From: Clostridiales bacterium
GTDB lineage: Bacteria > Bacillota > Clostridia > Lachnospirales > Lachnospiraceae
Direction: 5' to 3'
Assembly (NCBI GenBank): GCA_020860565.1
Contig: JAJBUA010000067.1
Span: forward strand, 30,953 to 94,952
DNA length: 64,000 bases
In this document: positions 25,678 to 33,966 of the stretch, in pieces
Layout: each line of letters opens with the position of its first letter
How positions within the stretch are numbered: the first letter of the stretch is position 1
Notes under the pieces: generated by a model
The model's input: the letters and a program-made list of their open reading frames with translations, nothing else
Told to the model about the DNA's origin: nothing
Database searches by the model: none
Program-made: the position numbers and the translations under genes

Positions 25678-26451
25678 CTACTCTGTGATCTCCATCGTAA
25701 ATTTCTCGCTTCCGACCTCCACCAGATCGCCGTTCCTTAACAGGCAGTGTTCTTCCTCGTCCAGCTCCCGGTCATTAACATAGACCTTGTTGGTTGAGTG
25801 ATTGTCATAGACCGTACAGTGCCCGTCTGCTACCTCAAAGATCGCATGAACTCTGCTGACGGTAAGATTATCACTGATCACATAATCACACGCGATATTT
25901 CTGCCCACACGGAACTCTTCCTTTGCGATATGGATCTGCTCTGAGGTCGCCGTCCGGTTCAGATAAAATTCCCGCACGATCCGCTTGGGGATCAATACGG
26001 TCTCCTCATCCTCCCGGCACACACCCAGCTGCGGCATCTTCATGATCTCCTTCAGACATTCCACCCGCGAACCGCAGCATTTCTCAGCCTCGACCACCTG
26101 CGCGCAGGCCAGCTGCATCTTCATCACCGGAGAGAGCGCGACCGGTTCCAGAAATACGCAAAGAGACGGCTTCTTCTCCATCATCGCAGCGTTAAACTCC
26201 CTGCGGCAATTGTGTGATTCCATAGACGCCCCGGAGAGAAACGCCAGAAACACACGGCATCCCGCCAGATGACTGGCCGCCGCCTCCGAACACTCTGCTC
26301 CCGGATGATCCTCCTCTTCGTACCAAACCCGGTATCCATTCTCCTCCATCAGCCCGATCAGCGGCCAGGTCCGCTCTGCATCCTCATGGCTGCAGCTGAT
26401 ATATACATAGGGATCCTCCCCCTCGTAGGGCGGCTGTATCCTCTTCGCCAT
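25678..26451 (-). CDS. TIR-like domain fused to FHA domain
   Basis: 257 residues. Residues 13-125 look like a TIR fold: YVYISCSHEDAERTWPLIGLM, YRVWYEEED, VFLAFLSGASMESHNCRREF, with Glu 85 in the position of the NADase glutamate of catalytic TIR proteins. Residues 180-250 are an FHA domain (VGRN, SRVHAIFE, DNHSTNKVYVN), which binds phosphothreonine. Between them DEETVLI (149-155) resembles phospho-sites of FHA partners and recalls DECTVAW in the kinase. ATG 26451 is preferred over a GTG at 26463. It is probably a kinase substrate and reader; whether the TIR part degrades NAD is unknown. Confidence 0.8.
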   Translation of the reverse strand: MAKRIQPPYEGEDPYVYISCSHEDAERTWPLIGLMEENGYRVWYEEEDHPGAECSEAAASHLAGCRVFLAFLSGASMESHNCRREFNAAMMEKKPSLCVFLEPVALSPVMKMQLACAQVVEAEKCCGSRVECLKEIMKMPQLGVCREDEETVLIPKRIVREFYLNRTATSEQIHIAKEEFRVGRNIACDYVISDNLTVSRVHAIFEVADGHCTVYDNHSTNKVYVNDRELDEEEHCLLRNGDLVEVGSEKFTMEITE

Positions 26452-26464
26452 CGTAATCGTCACC

Positions 26465-26881
26465 TCAGCTTTCTATTCCAGATAGTCCAGATAGTCCGGA
26501 TAATTCTTTCTCTGATAATTCTATCTCAAATAATTCAGAAAAACCGGTTTCCTCAAAAATGTCCATCACCGATGGCCGGACCCCCTTCAGGCACAGGCTC
26601 GCATCCGGATACTCATCGAGGCGCTTCTGAACCGCAAGAAGCGTTTTCAGGCCCGGACTTACCAGCACATCCACCCCGGAGAAATCGATGACGATCCTGC
26701 TACACACGGTTGTCGCCGCCATCAGCTCATCTTCAAAGTCATGAGCAACATTCATCGTGACATTCCCATCCAGGTGGATATTCATGACCCCGTCTTCATA
26801 TCTCTCCTGCATCGACAACAGCTTTTTCCCGTTCTCATCCTGGATAATAAGACTATCGTTCTCTACGGACCGTTTACTCAT
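26465..26881 (-). CDS. STAS-domain protein (anti-sigma antagonist type)
   Basis: 138 residues. The STAS core runs about 30-115: VMNIHLDGNVTMNVAHDFEDEL, RIVIDFSGVDVLVSPGLKTLLAV, SLCLKGVRPSVMDIFEETGF. The phosphorylatable serine of SpoIIAA-like proteins is retained in VSPGL although the flanking Asp is replaced. The tail repeats Leu-Ser-Gly three times, from a nine-base tandem repeat in the DNA. The first codons overlap the end of the small leader-like gene. A cognate anti-sigma kinase is not seen, so it may act with the local sigma factor or the kinase/phosphatase pair. Confidence 0.82.
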   Translation of the reverse strand: MSKRSVENDSLIIQDENGKKLLSMQERYEDGVMNIHLDGNVTMNVAHDFEDELMAATTVCSRIVIDFSGVDVLVSPGLKTLLAVQKRLDEYPDASLCLKGVRPSVMDIFEETGFSELFEIELSEKELSGLSGLSGIES

Positions 26882-27083
26882 GCCGTTTTTCCCCTTCTCG
26901 TCTCTTTATTTTTTCCACGAAACGCTGGTATGGACTCTGACCCGCCGCTGCTGTGACCAGTTCCAGATCTTCCTCGCTCAGTTCATCACCGGGCGGCTCT
27001 GCAAACCGCACATAGTCCGCGACCTCTTCCATCAGCGTCTCCATATCTCTGTCACTCCATTTCGGCCGACTGCCCTCTTTCAT
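26874..27083 (-). CDS. Small leader-peptide-like protein without double glycine
   Basis: 69 residues. It contains DELSEEDLELVTAAAG, nearly identical to the end of the neighbouring precursor's leader (GELSEEDLELVAGG), but the Gly-Gly cleavage site is replaced by Ala-Ala-Ala-Gly. The 21 residues after it are basic (KIKRREGEKRHE). GGAGG precedes the ATG, and the gene overlaps the STAS gene by eight bases. It could be a second exported peptide, a decoy that binds the exporter peptidase, or a regulator; the sequence does not decide. Confidence 0.68.
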   Translation of the reverse strand: MKEGSRPKWSDRDMETLMEEVADYVRFAEPPGDELSEEDLELVTAAAGQSPYQRFVEKIKRREGEKRHE

Positions 27084-27150
27084 GCCGCATTTCCTCCTGT
27101 CTCCTGCTTATTCGGATATCATCGACCTGTGTACCCGTTTGCTGATGTGG

Positions 27151-27181
27151 AAAAAGGATTCGCAAAGATACCGCGAATCCT
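27151..27181 (-). terminator. Intrinsic terminator after the precursor gene
   Basis: On the minus strand GGATTCGC and GCGAATCC pair around a nine-base loop and are followed by TTTTT. It would end most transcripts after the precursor gene while letting some reach the regulatory genes, giving more precursor than regulator. Confidence 0.8.
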
Positions 27182-27244
27182 CCCCCTGCACGGATACGTG
27201 AGATAAACCTTCTCACCTGCCAAAACTTTCTTCAGCCTGAAATC

Positions 27245-27586
27245 TCAGGAAAGACCAAAAAACTTTTTCAAAAAGGTAAGGCAGGAATCTTGTACCTTAC
27301 TGTTCATCTTATCACATATTTTCAACGCTTCAAATATCTCATCCGCAGAATAGCTGGTCTTCTTCTTTTTCTTAATGCACAGATCCCAGTATGCCGTAGA
27401 TACAACCTTAATCGCTTTTATCTTACTCATACCGCCGGCTACCAGCTCCAGATCTTCTTCGGAAAGTTCACCATCTTCCCCCTCCGGAAGCGCGTCCTTG
27501 CTTAATAACGCGAACACATCCTCTGCAGACTGGCAATTCTCTTCCAGTTCCTTCTGCACAACATCCATTTCATTGATTTCTGCCAT
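27245..27586 (-). CDS. Gly-Gly leader peptide precursor (NHLP/Nif11-type leader)
   Basis: 113 residues. The leader (1-52) is acidic and ends in GELSEEDLELVAGG, the ending of NHLP/Nif11-type leaders cut by C39-peptidase ABC exporters. The expected product is residues 53-113: 61 residues, strongly basic (IKKKKKTSY, FLKKFFGLS), with three Cys (70, 91, 102). AGGAGG precedes the ATG by about eight bases. It has its own candidate promoter (27635-27663) and terminator (27151-27181). No lanthipeptide, YcaO or radical-SAM gene is nearby, so the product may be unmodified apart from a disulfide; antimicrobial or signalling roles are both possible. Confidence 0.82.
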   Translation of the reverse strand: MAEINEMDVVQKELEENCQSAEDVFALLSKDALPEGEDGELSEEDLELVAGGMSKIKAIKVVSTAYWDLCIKKKKKTSYSADEIFEALKICDKMNSKVQDSCLTFLKKFFGLS

Positions 27587-27634
27587 AATAAAATCCTCCT
27601 TTTTCTTTCAGCCTTGCTGTTCTTTGATACTTCT

Positions 27635-27663
27635 TTATACCCACCGGTTCGTCAATCGTAACA
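27635..27663 (-). promoter_or_regulatory. Candidate ECF-sigma promoter of the precursor gene
   Basis: On the minus strand TGTTAC (27658-27663), 17 bases, GTATAA (27635-27640). The same pair of boxes with identical spacing occurs before the neighbouring membrane-protein gene (28355-28383), including the extended TTTGTTAC. The boxes resemble ECF-type promoters more than sigma-A ones. Confidence 0.55.
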
Positions 27664-27706
27664 AAAAATTGATTCCGGTAAATATCTTATTTAACCCGGC
27701 TTCGTA

Positions 27707-28312
27707 TCAGCCTTCATCCTTACTATCATAAGACAAGCCCATATGATCCGGCTGAATCCGCGAATGGATCCGGTTGATCATCTCATTCCATTGATCCTGT
27801 TCCGGACCGGGCTTCCAGGCACTTTTGGGCAAATTACAGATTTTTTTCTCCTCGTAGCTTTTTTTCAGCGTGATCGTAAAAGTGTGAATTTCCATGTCGC
27901 TCTTAGTAACCTCGACAGAAACTTTCTGAATGTCTTCATAGTTTATCGGAGCTGCTCCACATGCTACGTACAGGGCGCGGTCTCCCATCCGGAAACTGTC
28001 CTCATGAAAACCCTCACTTTTTGAAAAATCAAGCGCATACTCCGGCATTTGCGGACTCTCTATGGAACGCCGGTATTCCTTTTTCGCTCTGCTATAGATT
28101 CTGATCATACGGCTGCCTAACCAGACCAACACAATGAACTCGAGAATACTCACCAAGAGACCTCCACACACCCAGGCCGCTATACCCAGAAAGAAAAAAA
28201 AGATCAAAAATCCTATCGCCACAATCGGGTTTCCCGGTCCATACTTCCCAAATTTTGGTTTTATGTATTCGCAATATTCTTTTTTCACAGAATCACTTAC
28301 TTCCACTGACAT
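27707..28312 (-). CDS. Membrane protein of unknown function in exporter locus
   Basis: About 201 residues, not recognised. A hydrophilic N-terminus (35 residues, KKEYCEYIKPKFGKYGPGNP) precedes two adjacent hydrophobic segments (about 30-75, IVAIGFLIFFFFLGIAAW and GLLVSILEFIVLVWLG), then a cytosolic part with strands EDIQKVSVEVTK and IHTFTITLKKS, a layout resembling PH-like domains of small bacterial membrane proteins. ATG 28312 is chosen for the GGAGG eight bases upstream. Its position between exporter and precursor suggests an accessory or immunity role; this is inference. Confidence 0.7.
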   Translation of the reverse strand: MSVEVSDSVKKEYCEYIKPKFGKYGPGNPIVAIGFLIFFFFLGIAAWVCGGLLVSILEFIVLVWLGSRMIRIYSRAKKEYRRSIESPQMPEYALDFSKSEGFHEDSFRMGDRALYVACGAAPINYEDIQKVSVEVTKSDMEIHTFTITLKKSYEEKKICNLPKSAWKPGPEQDQWNEMINRIHSRIQPDHMGLSYDSKDEG

Positions 28313-28354
28313 TGCACTGCCCTCCGTTGTCTTCCTGTTCATCCCTCTGTATAT

Positions 28355-28383
28355 TGATACACGCCAGGGCATGAAATGTAACA
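28355..28383 (-). promoter_or_regulatory. Candidate ECF-sigma promoter before the membrane-protein gene
   Basis: On the minus strand TGTTAC (28378-28383), 17 bases, GTATCA (28355-28360), the same motif and spacing as the site before the precursor gene. It lies just after the end of the second ABC exporter gene. Confidence 0.5.
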
Positions 28384-28403
28384 AATCATTTTTATCCGTT
28401 CAT

Positions 28404-30959
28404 CTACAGGATCTGCCTGCTCGCCAGTTCATAGAAAAGCCCCCGCTTCTCCATCAGCGTCTCATAAGTCCCTTCCTCAGCGATATTTCCCTGATCCATC
28501 ACGAGGATCCGGTCGCAGTTTTTGATGGTGCTGAGGCGATGAGCGATCACAACGCGCGTGCTGTCCATCTGTTCCAGTGTGGCGCATACCTGTGCCTGCG
28601 TGATGTTGTCCAGCGCGCTGGTCGCCTCATCAAAGAAAACGATCTTCGGACGATTGATCAACGCACGGGCGATCAGAATCCGCTGCTTCTGACCTCCTGA
28701 GATCGTATTGCAGTTTTCACTCACAACCGTCTGCAGTCCCATCGGCATCGCCCGGATATCCTCTGCCAGACCGACCGCTTCTGCCACTTTCATGACTTCC
28801 ATCTGACCTGCACGACCCGCCGTCAGTGTGATATTTTCAAAGATACTGCCGGAGATGAGTTCTCCGTCCTGCAGGACTACTCCGAAGCGTTTGCGCAGCT
28901 CCTGCAAATCCAGTTCATTCATATCCTGATTATCATAGTAGATCCGCCCGGAGTCCGTCTTTTCAAACCCCAGAAGGAGTTTAAGCAGCGTAGATTTTCC
29001 ACAGCCGGATGCCCCCACAATCCCCACATATTCCCCTGCCCGGATATGCAGCGACAGGTCTGTAATCACCGGCGGCATATATGGTTCATATGAGAATACC
29101 ACATGATCCAGATCCACGGCCCCGGTCAGCTGCTCCGGCAGGCGTTTGGCCTCGTTGGCTTCCGATTCCGTCTCCATCATATCCCGGATACGCTCATACG
29201 ACATCTTCAGCAGCTGATAACTGATCAATGCGCCGCCAATCCCTGTGATGGTGCCGGACACAGTGCCAAAGGCAGACTGAAAACCGACAAATTCACCCAT
29301 ACTAATCCCGGCCGCTCCATAAGCCAGCCCATAGAGCGTCAGCGTAAGGGCGCCGCCAAAGACTGAACTGATCGTCCCGCTCATGATCGAGATCCGGCTC
29401 AGATCCGTCGCAAGCCGTCGCTGCCTGGCAAAGGATTTCATATATTCCAGGATCGCCCGGTCTTCCACACCCGCGATACGGATTTTCTCAATTCCCCGGA
29501 TCAGCTGAAACATCTGAGAATCCGTTTTGCCGTCCAGCTCCAGCAGCTTTTTCTGATATCCCAGCTTTTTCAAGGAAATCCGGTAATCCACCACTGAAAA
29601 TATCACAAGCAGCAAAAGCGCCGTAACCGACAGTACCATAGAATAAGAAAACATCCGCGCCAGATAGATCACAGAAACGATCAGGCTGATACCCAGAGAA
29701 AAGACTAACTGTGCCGCCCCTTCCGCCAGTCCTCCCACTTCCATGATCCGCGACGCCAGATCCGCGCTCTCATACCGCCGGAAAAAACGTTCCGGCAATT
29801 CAAATACCCGGTAATACACCGCATTCTGCACCTGGCTCTCGATCCTGCTGGTCAGCCGGAAGGACGACAGACTCTTTACCACAGAAAACGCCACATTTCC
29901 GATCATAAAAGCTGCGATCAGGTAGCCGATCTGATAAACCATCGCCAGCTGCCCCTGCGGGACAAACTCATCATACAGCTTCTGATTTAACGTCGGGATC
30001 AGCAAACCGATCAGGCTGGCGATCACCGTAAGGAGCACTACCGAGACCAGATCTGCCCGGGACAGTCCGCCGATACAATAGCGGGCAAAATCTTTCACAC
30101 GGATGGCTCCCTGCGGAAGAGGGCGATAAATCATCCAGGCCCTCGGCTCACACTGGTCCGCCAGTTCGGACGTCAGCTTCACCTTTTTCCGGCCGCTCCG
30201 GTACAGCTGATATCCCTGCTGTCCCCTGGGGATGCAGGCAGCCGGTTCCCGGTCTTCTCCAAAATATACCAGCAGCGCCCCGGCATCCGCCCGGTACCAG
30301 TTTTCCTCCAGCACGACCTCCCGGCATGGAAAGTGAGACACCCTGGCAATATCCACAAAAGAGGGTTCTGCTTTACAACAGGCTGTAACTCTCTCATAAT
30401 CCGCGATCGAGATCCCCATCTTACGACAGAGCTCTGATGTTACCTGCCACACCGCCATCCCTTCGCTTTTTTTCTCTTCCTGTTTATTCCTGCTGAAAAA
30501 GGATGCGATCAGCTGACTGGTCTGGCGGCGTACTTCTTCTCTCTCCCTGCCCGTCCGCACCAGAAACCCGTCCTCCTGCACCAGATTCATGCGGAAGCGG
30601 TTAACCAGCGCATCCTCATAACTTTCCCCGCCGGGATTGGCCACTCCCGCTCTGTCCAGAAACCGTTTGCGCAGCGGAGCCGTACACATTCCCTCCATAC
30701 AGGTCAGGGTCGCCTCCTCTACAGCTACCAGACAGAATCGCCACTCTTCATAATCTCTGTCCCGGTACGCAAAAGCCGGAATCAGTTCCCGCTCCTGTAC
30801 CTCACACAGCAGCGAACGCCGCCCCGCCTTCTGATCCTTCCACGGCACAATATAGACATAGACGCTCCCCGTAACGACCCGGTAAGCGTCATCCCGGTTC
30901 CCGGTAATGATACAGGAACTCCCTTTTAAGCGGATGAGATCCGCAGATACTGTTTCCAT
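28404..30959 (-). CDS. NHLM-type ABC exporter, ATP-binding, no peptidase (ABC2-like)
   Basis: About 851 residues. The first roughly 290 residues are a soluble extension without a C39 peptidase cysteine motif, as in the second exporter of NHLM systems. Six membrane helices follow (about 300-580) and then an ABC domain with Walker A GASGCGKST (about 652), signature ISGGQKQR, Walker B IVFFDEAT and the H-loop VVIAHRLST. The start codon at 30959 has GGAGG seven bases upstream. It is 14 bases after the peptidase exporter gene and probably forms a heterodimer or partner complex with it. Confidence 0.88.
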   Translation of the reverse strand: METVSADLIRLKGSSCIITGNRDDAYRVVTGSVYVYIVPWKDQKAGRRSLLCEVQERELIPAFAYRDRDYEEWRFCLVAVEEATLTCMEGMCTAPLRKRFLDRAGVANPGGESYEDALVNRFRMNLVQEDGFLVRTGREREEVRRQTSQLIASFFSRNKQEEKKSEGMAVWQVTSELCRKMGISIADYERVTACCKAEPSFVDIARVSHFPCREVVLEENWYRADAGALLVYFGEDREPAACIPRGQQGYQLYRSGRKKVKLTSELADQCEPRAWMIYRPLPQGAIRVKDFARYCIGGLSRADLVSVVLLTVIASLIGLLIPTLNQKLYDEFVPQGQLAMVYQIGYLIAAFMIGNVAFSVVKSLSSFRLTSRIESQVQNAVYYRVFELPERFFRRYESADLASRIMEVGGLAEGAAQLVFSLGISLIVSVIYLARMFSYSMVLSVTALLLLVIFSVVDYRISLKKLGYQKKLLELDGKTDSQMFQLIRGIEKIRIAGVEDRAILEYMKSFARQRRLATDLSRISIMSGTISSVFGGALTLTLYGLAYGAAGISMGEFVGFQSAFGTVSGTITGIGGALISYQLLKMSYERIRDMMETESEANEAKRLPEQLTGAVDLDHVVFSYEPYMPPVITDLSLHIRAGEYVGIVGASGCGKSTLLKLLLGFEKTDSGRIYYDNQDMNELDLQELRKRFGVVLQDGELISGSIFENITLTAGRAGQMEVMKVAEAVGLAEDIRAMPMGLQTVVSENCNTISGGQKQRILIARALINRPKIVFFDEATSALDNITQAQVCATLEQMDSTRVVIAHRLSTIKNCDRILVMDQGNIAEEGTYETLMEKRGLFYELASRQIL

Positions 30960-30973
30960 TCTCATTCCTCCGC

Positions 30974-33121
30974 TCAGTCTGTCGCCATAAATCTTCGGTA
31001 ATATCCGTCCAGAGCCGCCAGTTCCTCATGCGAACCCCGCTCAACGATCGATCCCCGATTCATAACCACGATCTCGTCACTGTTGCGCACAGCGCTCAGC
31101 CGATGCGCCACAATCAGACAGGTGCATCCGCGCCGTTTGATATGATCGATGATTTTCTTCTCTGTGATCGGGTCCAGCGCACTGGTTGCCTCATCCATAA
31201 TCAGGATCGTCGGATTGGTCGCCAGCGCCCTGGCAATCTCCAGGCGCTGCCTCTGTCCTCCGGAGAGATTCGCACCGCCCTCTGCCAGCATAAAATCATA
31301 CGCTCCCGGCTTCTGTGCGATCACATCATGGATGCAGGCGTCTTTGGCGGCCTGGATCATATCCTTTTCCAGAACCGCCGGATTCCACATGGTCAGGTTG
31401 TCCCGGATCGTACCGGAAAAGAGTGTGATATTCTGGCTCACCGTCGATACACTGGCATGAAGGATCTCCGGCGCGATCTCCCGCAGCGGGATCCCGTCGA
31501 ACTTCACGCAGCCGCCCCACGGCTGATACAAGCCGCTGACAATCTTGGAGACTGTCGATTTGCCGCACCCGGACGCACCCACAAAGGCCACCGACCGTCC
31601 GGCTTCCAGATTTACGGAAAAATCCGTCACCAGCGGAGGCGCCAGACGGCTGTAACCAAAAGAAATATCCGCAAGCTCCACCCTGCCGGACAGCTTGGCC
31701 TGCGGCATCTTCGCCGTCTCCCTGTCCTCAAACTGCTCATCCTGCGGATAACGCATGATATCATCTACCCGCTCCATATCCGCTTTCAATGTCTGAATCT
31801 GTTTCACAAAAGATACCAGTTCCTCCACCGGCTCAGAAAAGGAACTGAACAGAGAGGTAAACGCCGCCAGCATACCCAGCGTCATCTGTCCCTCTATGAC
31901 AAGCCTGGCGCCCACGATCAGGAGAATCACGTCAATCAGGCTGCTCACGGCCCCGGGCAAAGCCCCGGTAATCGTCTGAAAACGGCTGATTTCCTGCTCC
32001 ATGCCAAACGCTTTTGCCTCATAGCCCAGGATCCGGGAACTGTATGTTCCTTCGGCCCCGGACGCTTTTAACGTGGAGGTCACACTGAGCCCCGCGCACA
32101 CCGCGCCCGCCAGCTTGCCTTTATCCTGCTGCAGCTTCAGCACACGGTTGGCAATCTCCGCGGACGTCACCTTTACCAGAACCACCTGAAAGACAATCCC
32201 CACCAGACCAATCGCTGTCATGACAGGACTGTAAATGAGAAGAAGAATCAGATAAAAAGCCGCGACAAAGATATCCAACACGAGATCGGCCAGATTTCCT
32301 GTGATAAAAGAATTGACATTATCGTTATTGCCGATGCGGCCCACCAGATCACCTGCGGAACGCTGGTCAAAAAAATTGACCGGCAGGCGAAACAGGCTCT
32401 CCAGAAATTCCCGTGAGGACAGCAATACCAGTTTATTCTGCATTTTTAAAAGGAGTTTAGACTGATACAGCTCCAGACCGATCCGAAAGAGCATAACCGC
32501 AGCCCAGAATCCCAGAAACTGACCAAACCACGATACTCCCCCTGAGCCCAGAATCTCATCCAGAAAGATCTGTGAGAGCACCGGCACAATCAGTCCCGGA
32601 AGGATCAGCAGGATCCCGATACAGAGCATCTGCGCCAGCGCCGCCTTCTGTCCGTCCAGCCGCCGGAGGATCAGCGGAAGCAGCGTATTCTCCTTTCTGG
32701 CTTTTTCAAACGCCTCTGTCGGCCGGAAGGTCAGAACAACTCCCGTAAAACTCTCATCCAGTTCCTCCATCGTCAGCCTGCGTCTTCCCATCGCCGGATC
32801 ATTCAGGTACGCATAATTTCCCTTAAATCCTTCCAACACCACAAAATGGTTAAAGTTCCAGTGAATCATGCAGGGCAGGTCGATCGTTCGCAGGGCCTCC
32901 GGCTCCTTACGGTAGCCGTGGCATTCCATGCCGAACCGTCTGGCTGCGCGCATGATATTCGCCGCGTTGCAGCCGTCCCGAGACACACCGGTTTCCACAC
33001 GCATCTGTTCCAGCGGTATGTATTTTCCCCAATACGCACAGATCATTGCCAGAGAGGCCGCTCCGCATTCCGTCGCCTCCATCTGGAAAATCGTCGGCGT
33101 TTTATAATAAGTCTTTTTCAT
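30974..33121 (-). CDS. NHLM-type peptidase/ABC exporter (C39, ABC1-like)
   Basis: 715 residues. The N-terminal C39 peptidase has the catalytic triad Cys19 (MEATECGAAS), His92 (NFNHFVVLEG) and Asp108 (LNDPAMG); it cuts leaders after Gly-Gly. Membrane helices span about 160-430. The ABC domain has Walker A GASGCGKST (about 510), signature LSGGQRQR, Walker B ILIMDEAT and H-loop IVAHRLS. It follows the HlyD-type gene directly (TAA then ATG) and precedes the second exporter gene. Its expected substrate is the Gly-Gly precursor encoded at 27245. Confidence 0.95.
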   Translation of the reverse strand: MKKTYYKTPTIFQMEATECGAASLAMICAYWGKYIPLEQMRVETGVSRDGCNAANIMRAARRFGMECHGYRKEPEALRTIDLPCMIHWNFNHFVVLEGFKGNYAYLNDPAMGRRRLTMEELDESFTGVVLTFRPTEAFEKARKENTLLPLILRRLDGQKAALAQMLCIGILLILPGLIVPVLSQIFLDEILGSGGVSWFGQFLGFWAAVMLFRIGLELYQSKLLLKMQNKLVLLSSREFLESLFRLPVNFFDQRSAGDLVGRIGNNDNVNSFITGNLADLVLDIFVAAFYLILLLIYSPVMTAIGLVGIVFQVVLVKVTSAEIANRVLKLQQDKGKLAGAVCAGLSVTSTLKASGAEGTYSSRILGYEAKAFGMEQEISRFQTITGALPGAVSSLIDVILLIVGARLVIEGQMTLGMLAAFTSLFSSFSEPVEELVSFVKQIQTLKADMERVDDIMRYPQDEQFEDRETAKMPQAKLSGRVELADISFGYSRLAPPLVTDFSVNLEAGRSVAFVGASGCGKSTVSKIVSGLYQPWGGCVKFDGIPLREIAPEILHASVSTVSQNITLFSGTIRDNLTMWNPAVLEKDMIQAAKDACIHDVIAQKPGAYDFMLAEGGANLSGGQRQRLEIARALATNPTILIMDEATSALDPITEKKIIDHIKRRGCTCLIVAHRLSAVRNSDEIVVMNRGSIVERGSHEELAALDGYYRRFMATD

Positions 33122-33949
33122 TTAGCTGCCCCCAAGCATCGGAAATACCTTTTCGATCGGCGTCTGCCGCTCCATGACGATCCGTGCCTCAGCGGTCTCA
33201 CCTGCCATGATCATGACACTGCTACCCTTAACGTTGCTGAATGCATAACCGCTTGCTGTCGTATCATCTGTCTCCAGCTCACAGGTTACTGCCGCCAGAC
33301 CGCCATACTGTGACAACGTCTCCAAAAGCGGGCTGTTATCCCCCAGGATCTCCGACATCGCCGCATCCGAAGCCGGACAACTGTCAATATTCGTAATCAT
33401 CGCGGTCATATGTCCATAGGTGCCGGCATCCAGAAAATCCGGGTACACGGAGACCTCCATTCCTTTTTCCAGCTGCCGCATCGTGGACAGATCCACATAA
33501 CATACCAGCGACAGCTCATGATCGGTCAGCGGAGACACCCGGAACAGTTCTCCGTTCGGCATGGTCTGTGCACCCTCTTCGGTCAGCACAGCAGATATCG
33601 TTCCCTCCTGATCGGATACGATCATCCGGCTGCCGCCATCCGGCATGCTCAGACAGACAACCGGAGTTCCTTCCTCTATCCTCTCGCCAACGTCCACCAG
33701 AATCTCCGATACCTCTCCGTAAGCCGTACTGAAAATCGTATTGGTGTGATAACTGTAAGCCAGCACGGCGGGAACAGAAAGTGTGGTGTCCCAGGTTCCC
33801 ACAAAAGACCATATCAGTACCGCAGCCGCCAGAAAAGCGGCCGCTCCGATGCCCAGCCAGGACATCGGAGATGTGATCTTTAACATACTGTCCAGCTGAT
33901 CCGGCGAGCTGAGACGTTCCATCGCCGATTTACGAAATACGCCTGCCAT
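33122..33949 (-). CDS. HlyD-type adaptor of NHLM exporter
   Basis: 275 residues. A cytosolic N-terminus (residues 1-30), one membrane helix (about 31-52, WLGIGAAAFLAAAVLIWSFV) and an outer part with lipoyl-like strands (AYGEVSEILVDVGERIEEGTPVV) followed by a beta domain, typical of the short membrane-fusion proteins found beside NHLM exporters. It would couple the exporter to the outside. Its stop codon touches the start of the peptidase exporter gene, and the sigma factor gene lies 17 bases upstream. Confidence 0.85.
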   Translation of the reverse strand: MAGVFRKSAMERLSSPDQLDSMLKITSPMSWLGIGAAAFLAAAVLIWSFVGTWDTTLSVPAVLAYSYHTNTIFSTAYGEVSEILVDVGERIEEGTPVVCLSMPDGGSRMIVSDQEGTISAVLTEEGAQTMPNGELFRVSPLTDHELSLVCYVDLSTMRQLEKGMEVSVYPDFLDAGTYGHMTAMITNIDSCPASDAAMSEILGDNSPLLETLSQYGGLAAVTCELETDDTTASGYAFSNVKGSSVMIMAGETAEARIVMERQTPIEKVFPMLGGS

Positions 33950-33966
33950 CTTCTTTCCCCCCTCAT

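Noticed and set aside
26465..26881. STAS protein as part of a sporulation (SpoIIA) operon
   Set aside because: No SpoIIAB-type anti-sigma kinase or sporulation sigma factor is adjacent; the neighbours belong to the export locus.
28404..33121. Locus as an ordinary lanthipeptide cluster
   Set aside because: No LanM/LanB/LanC, YcaO or radical-SAM gene is found in or next to it, and the core peptide is not Ser/Thr/Cys-rich in the usual way.
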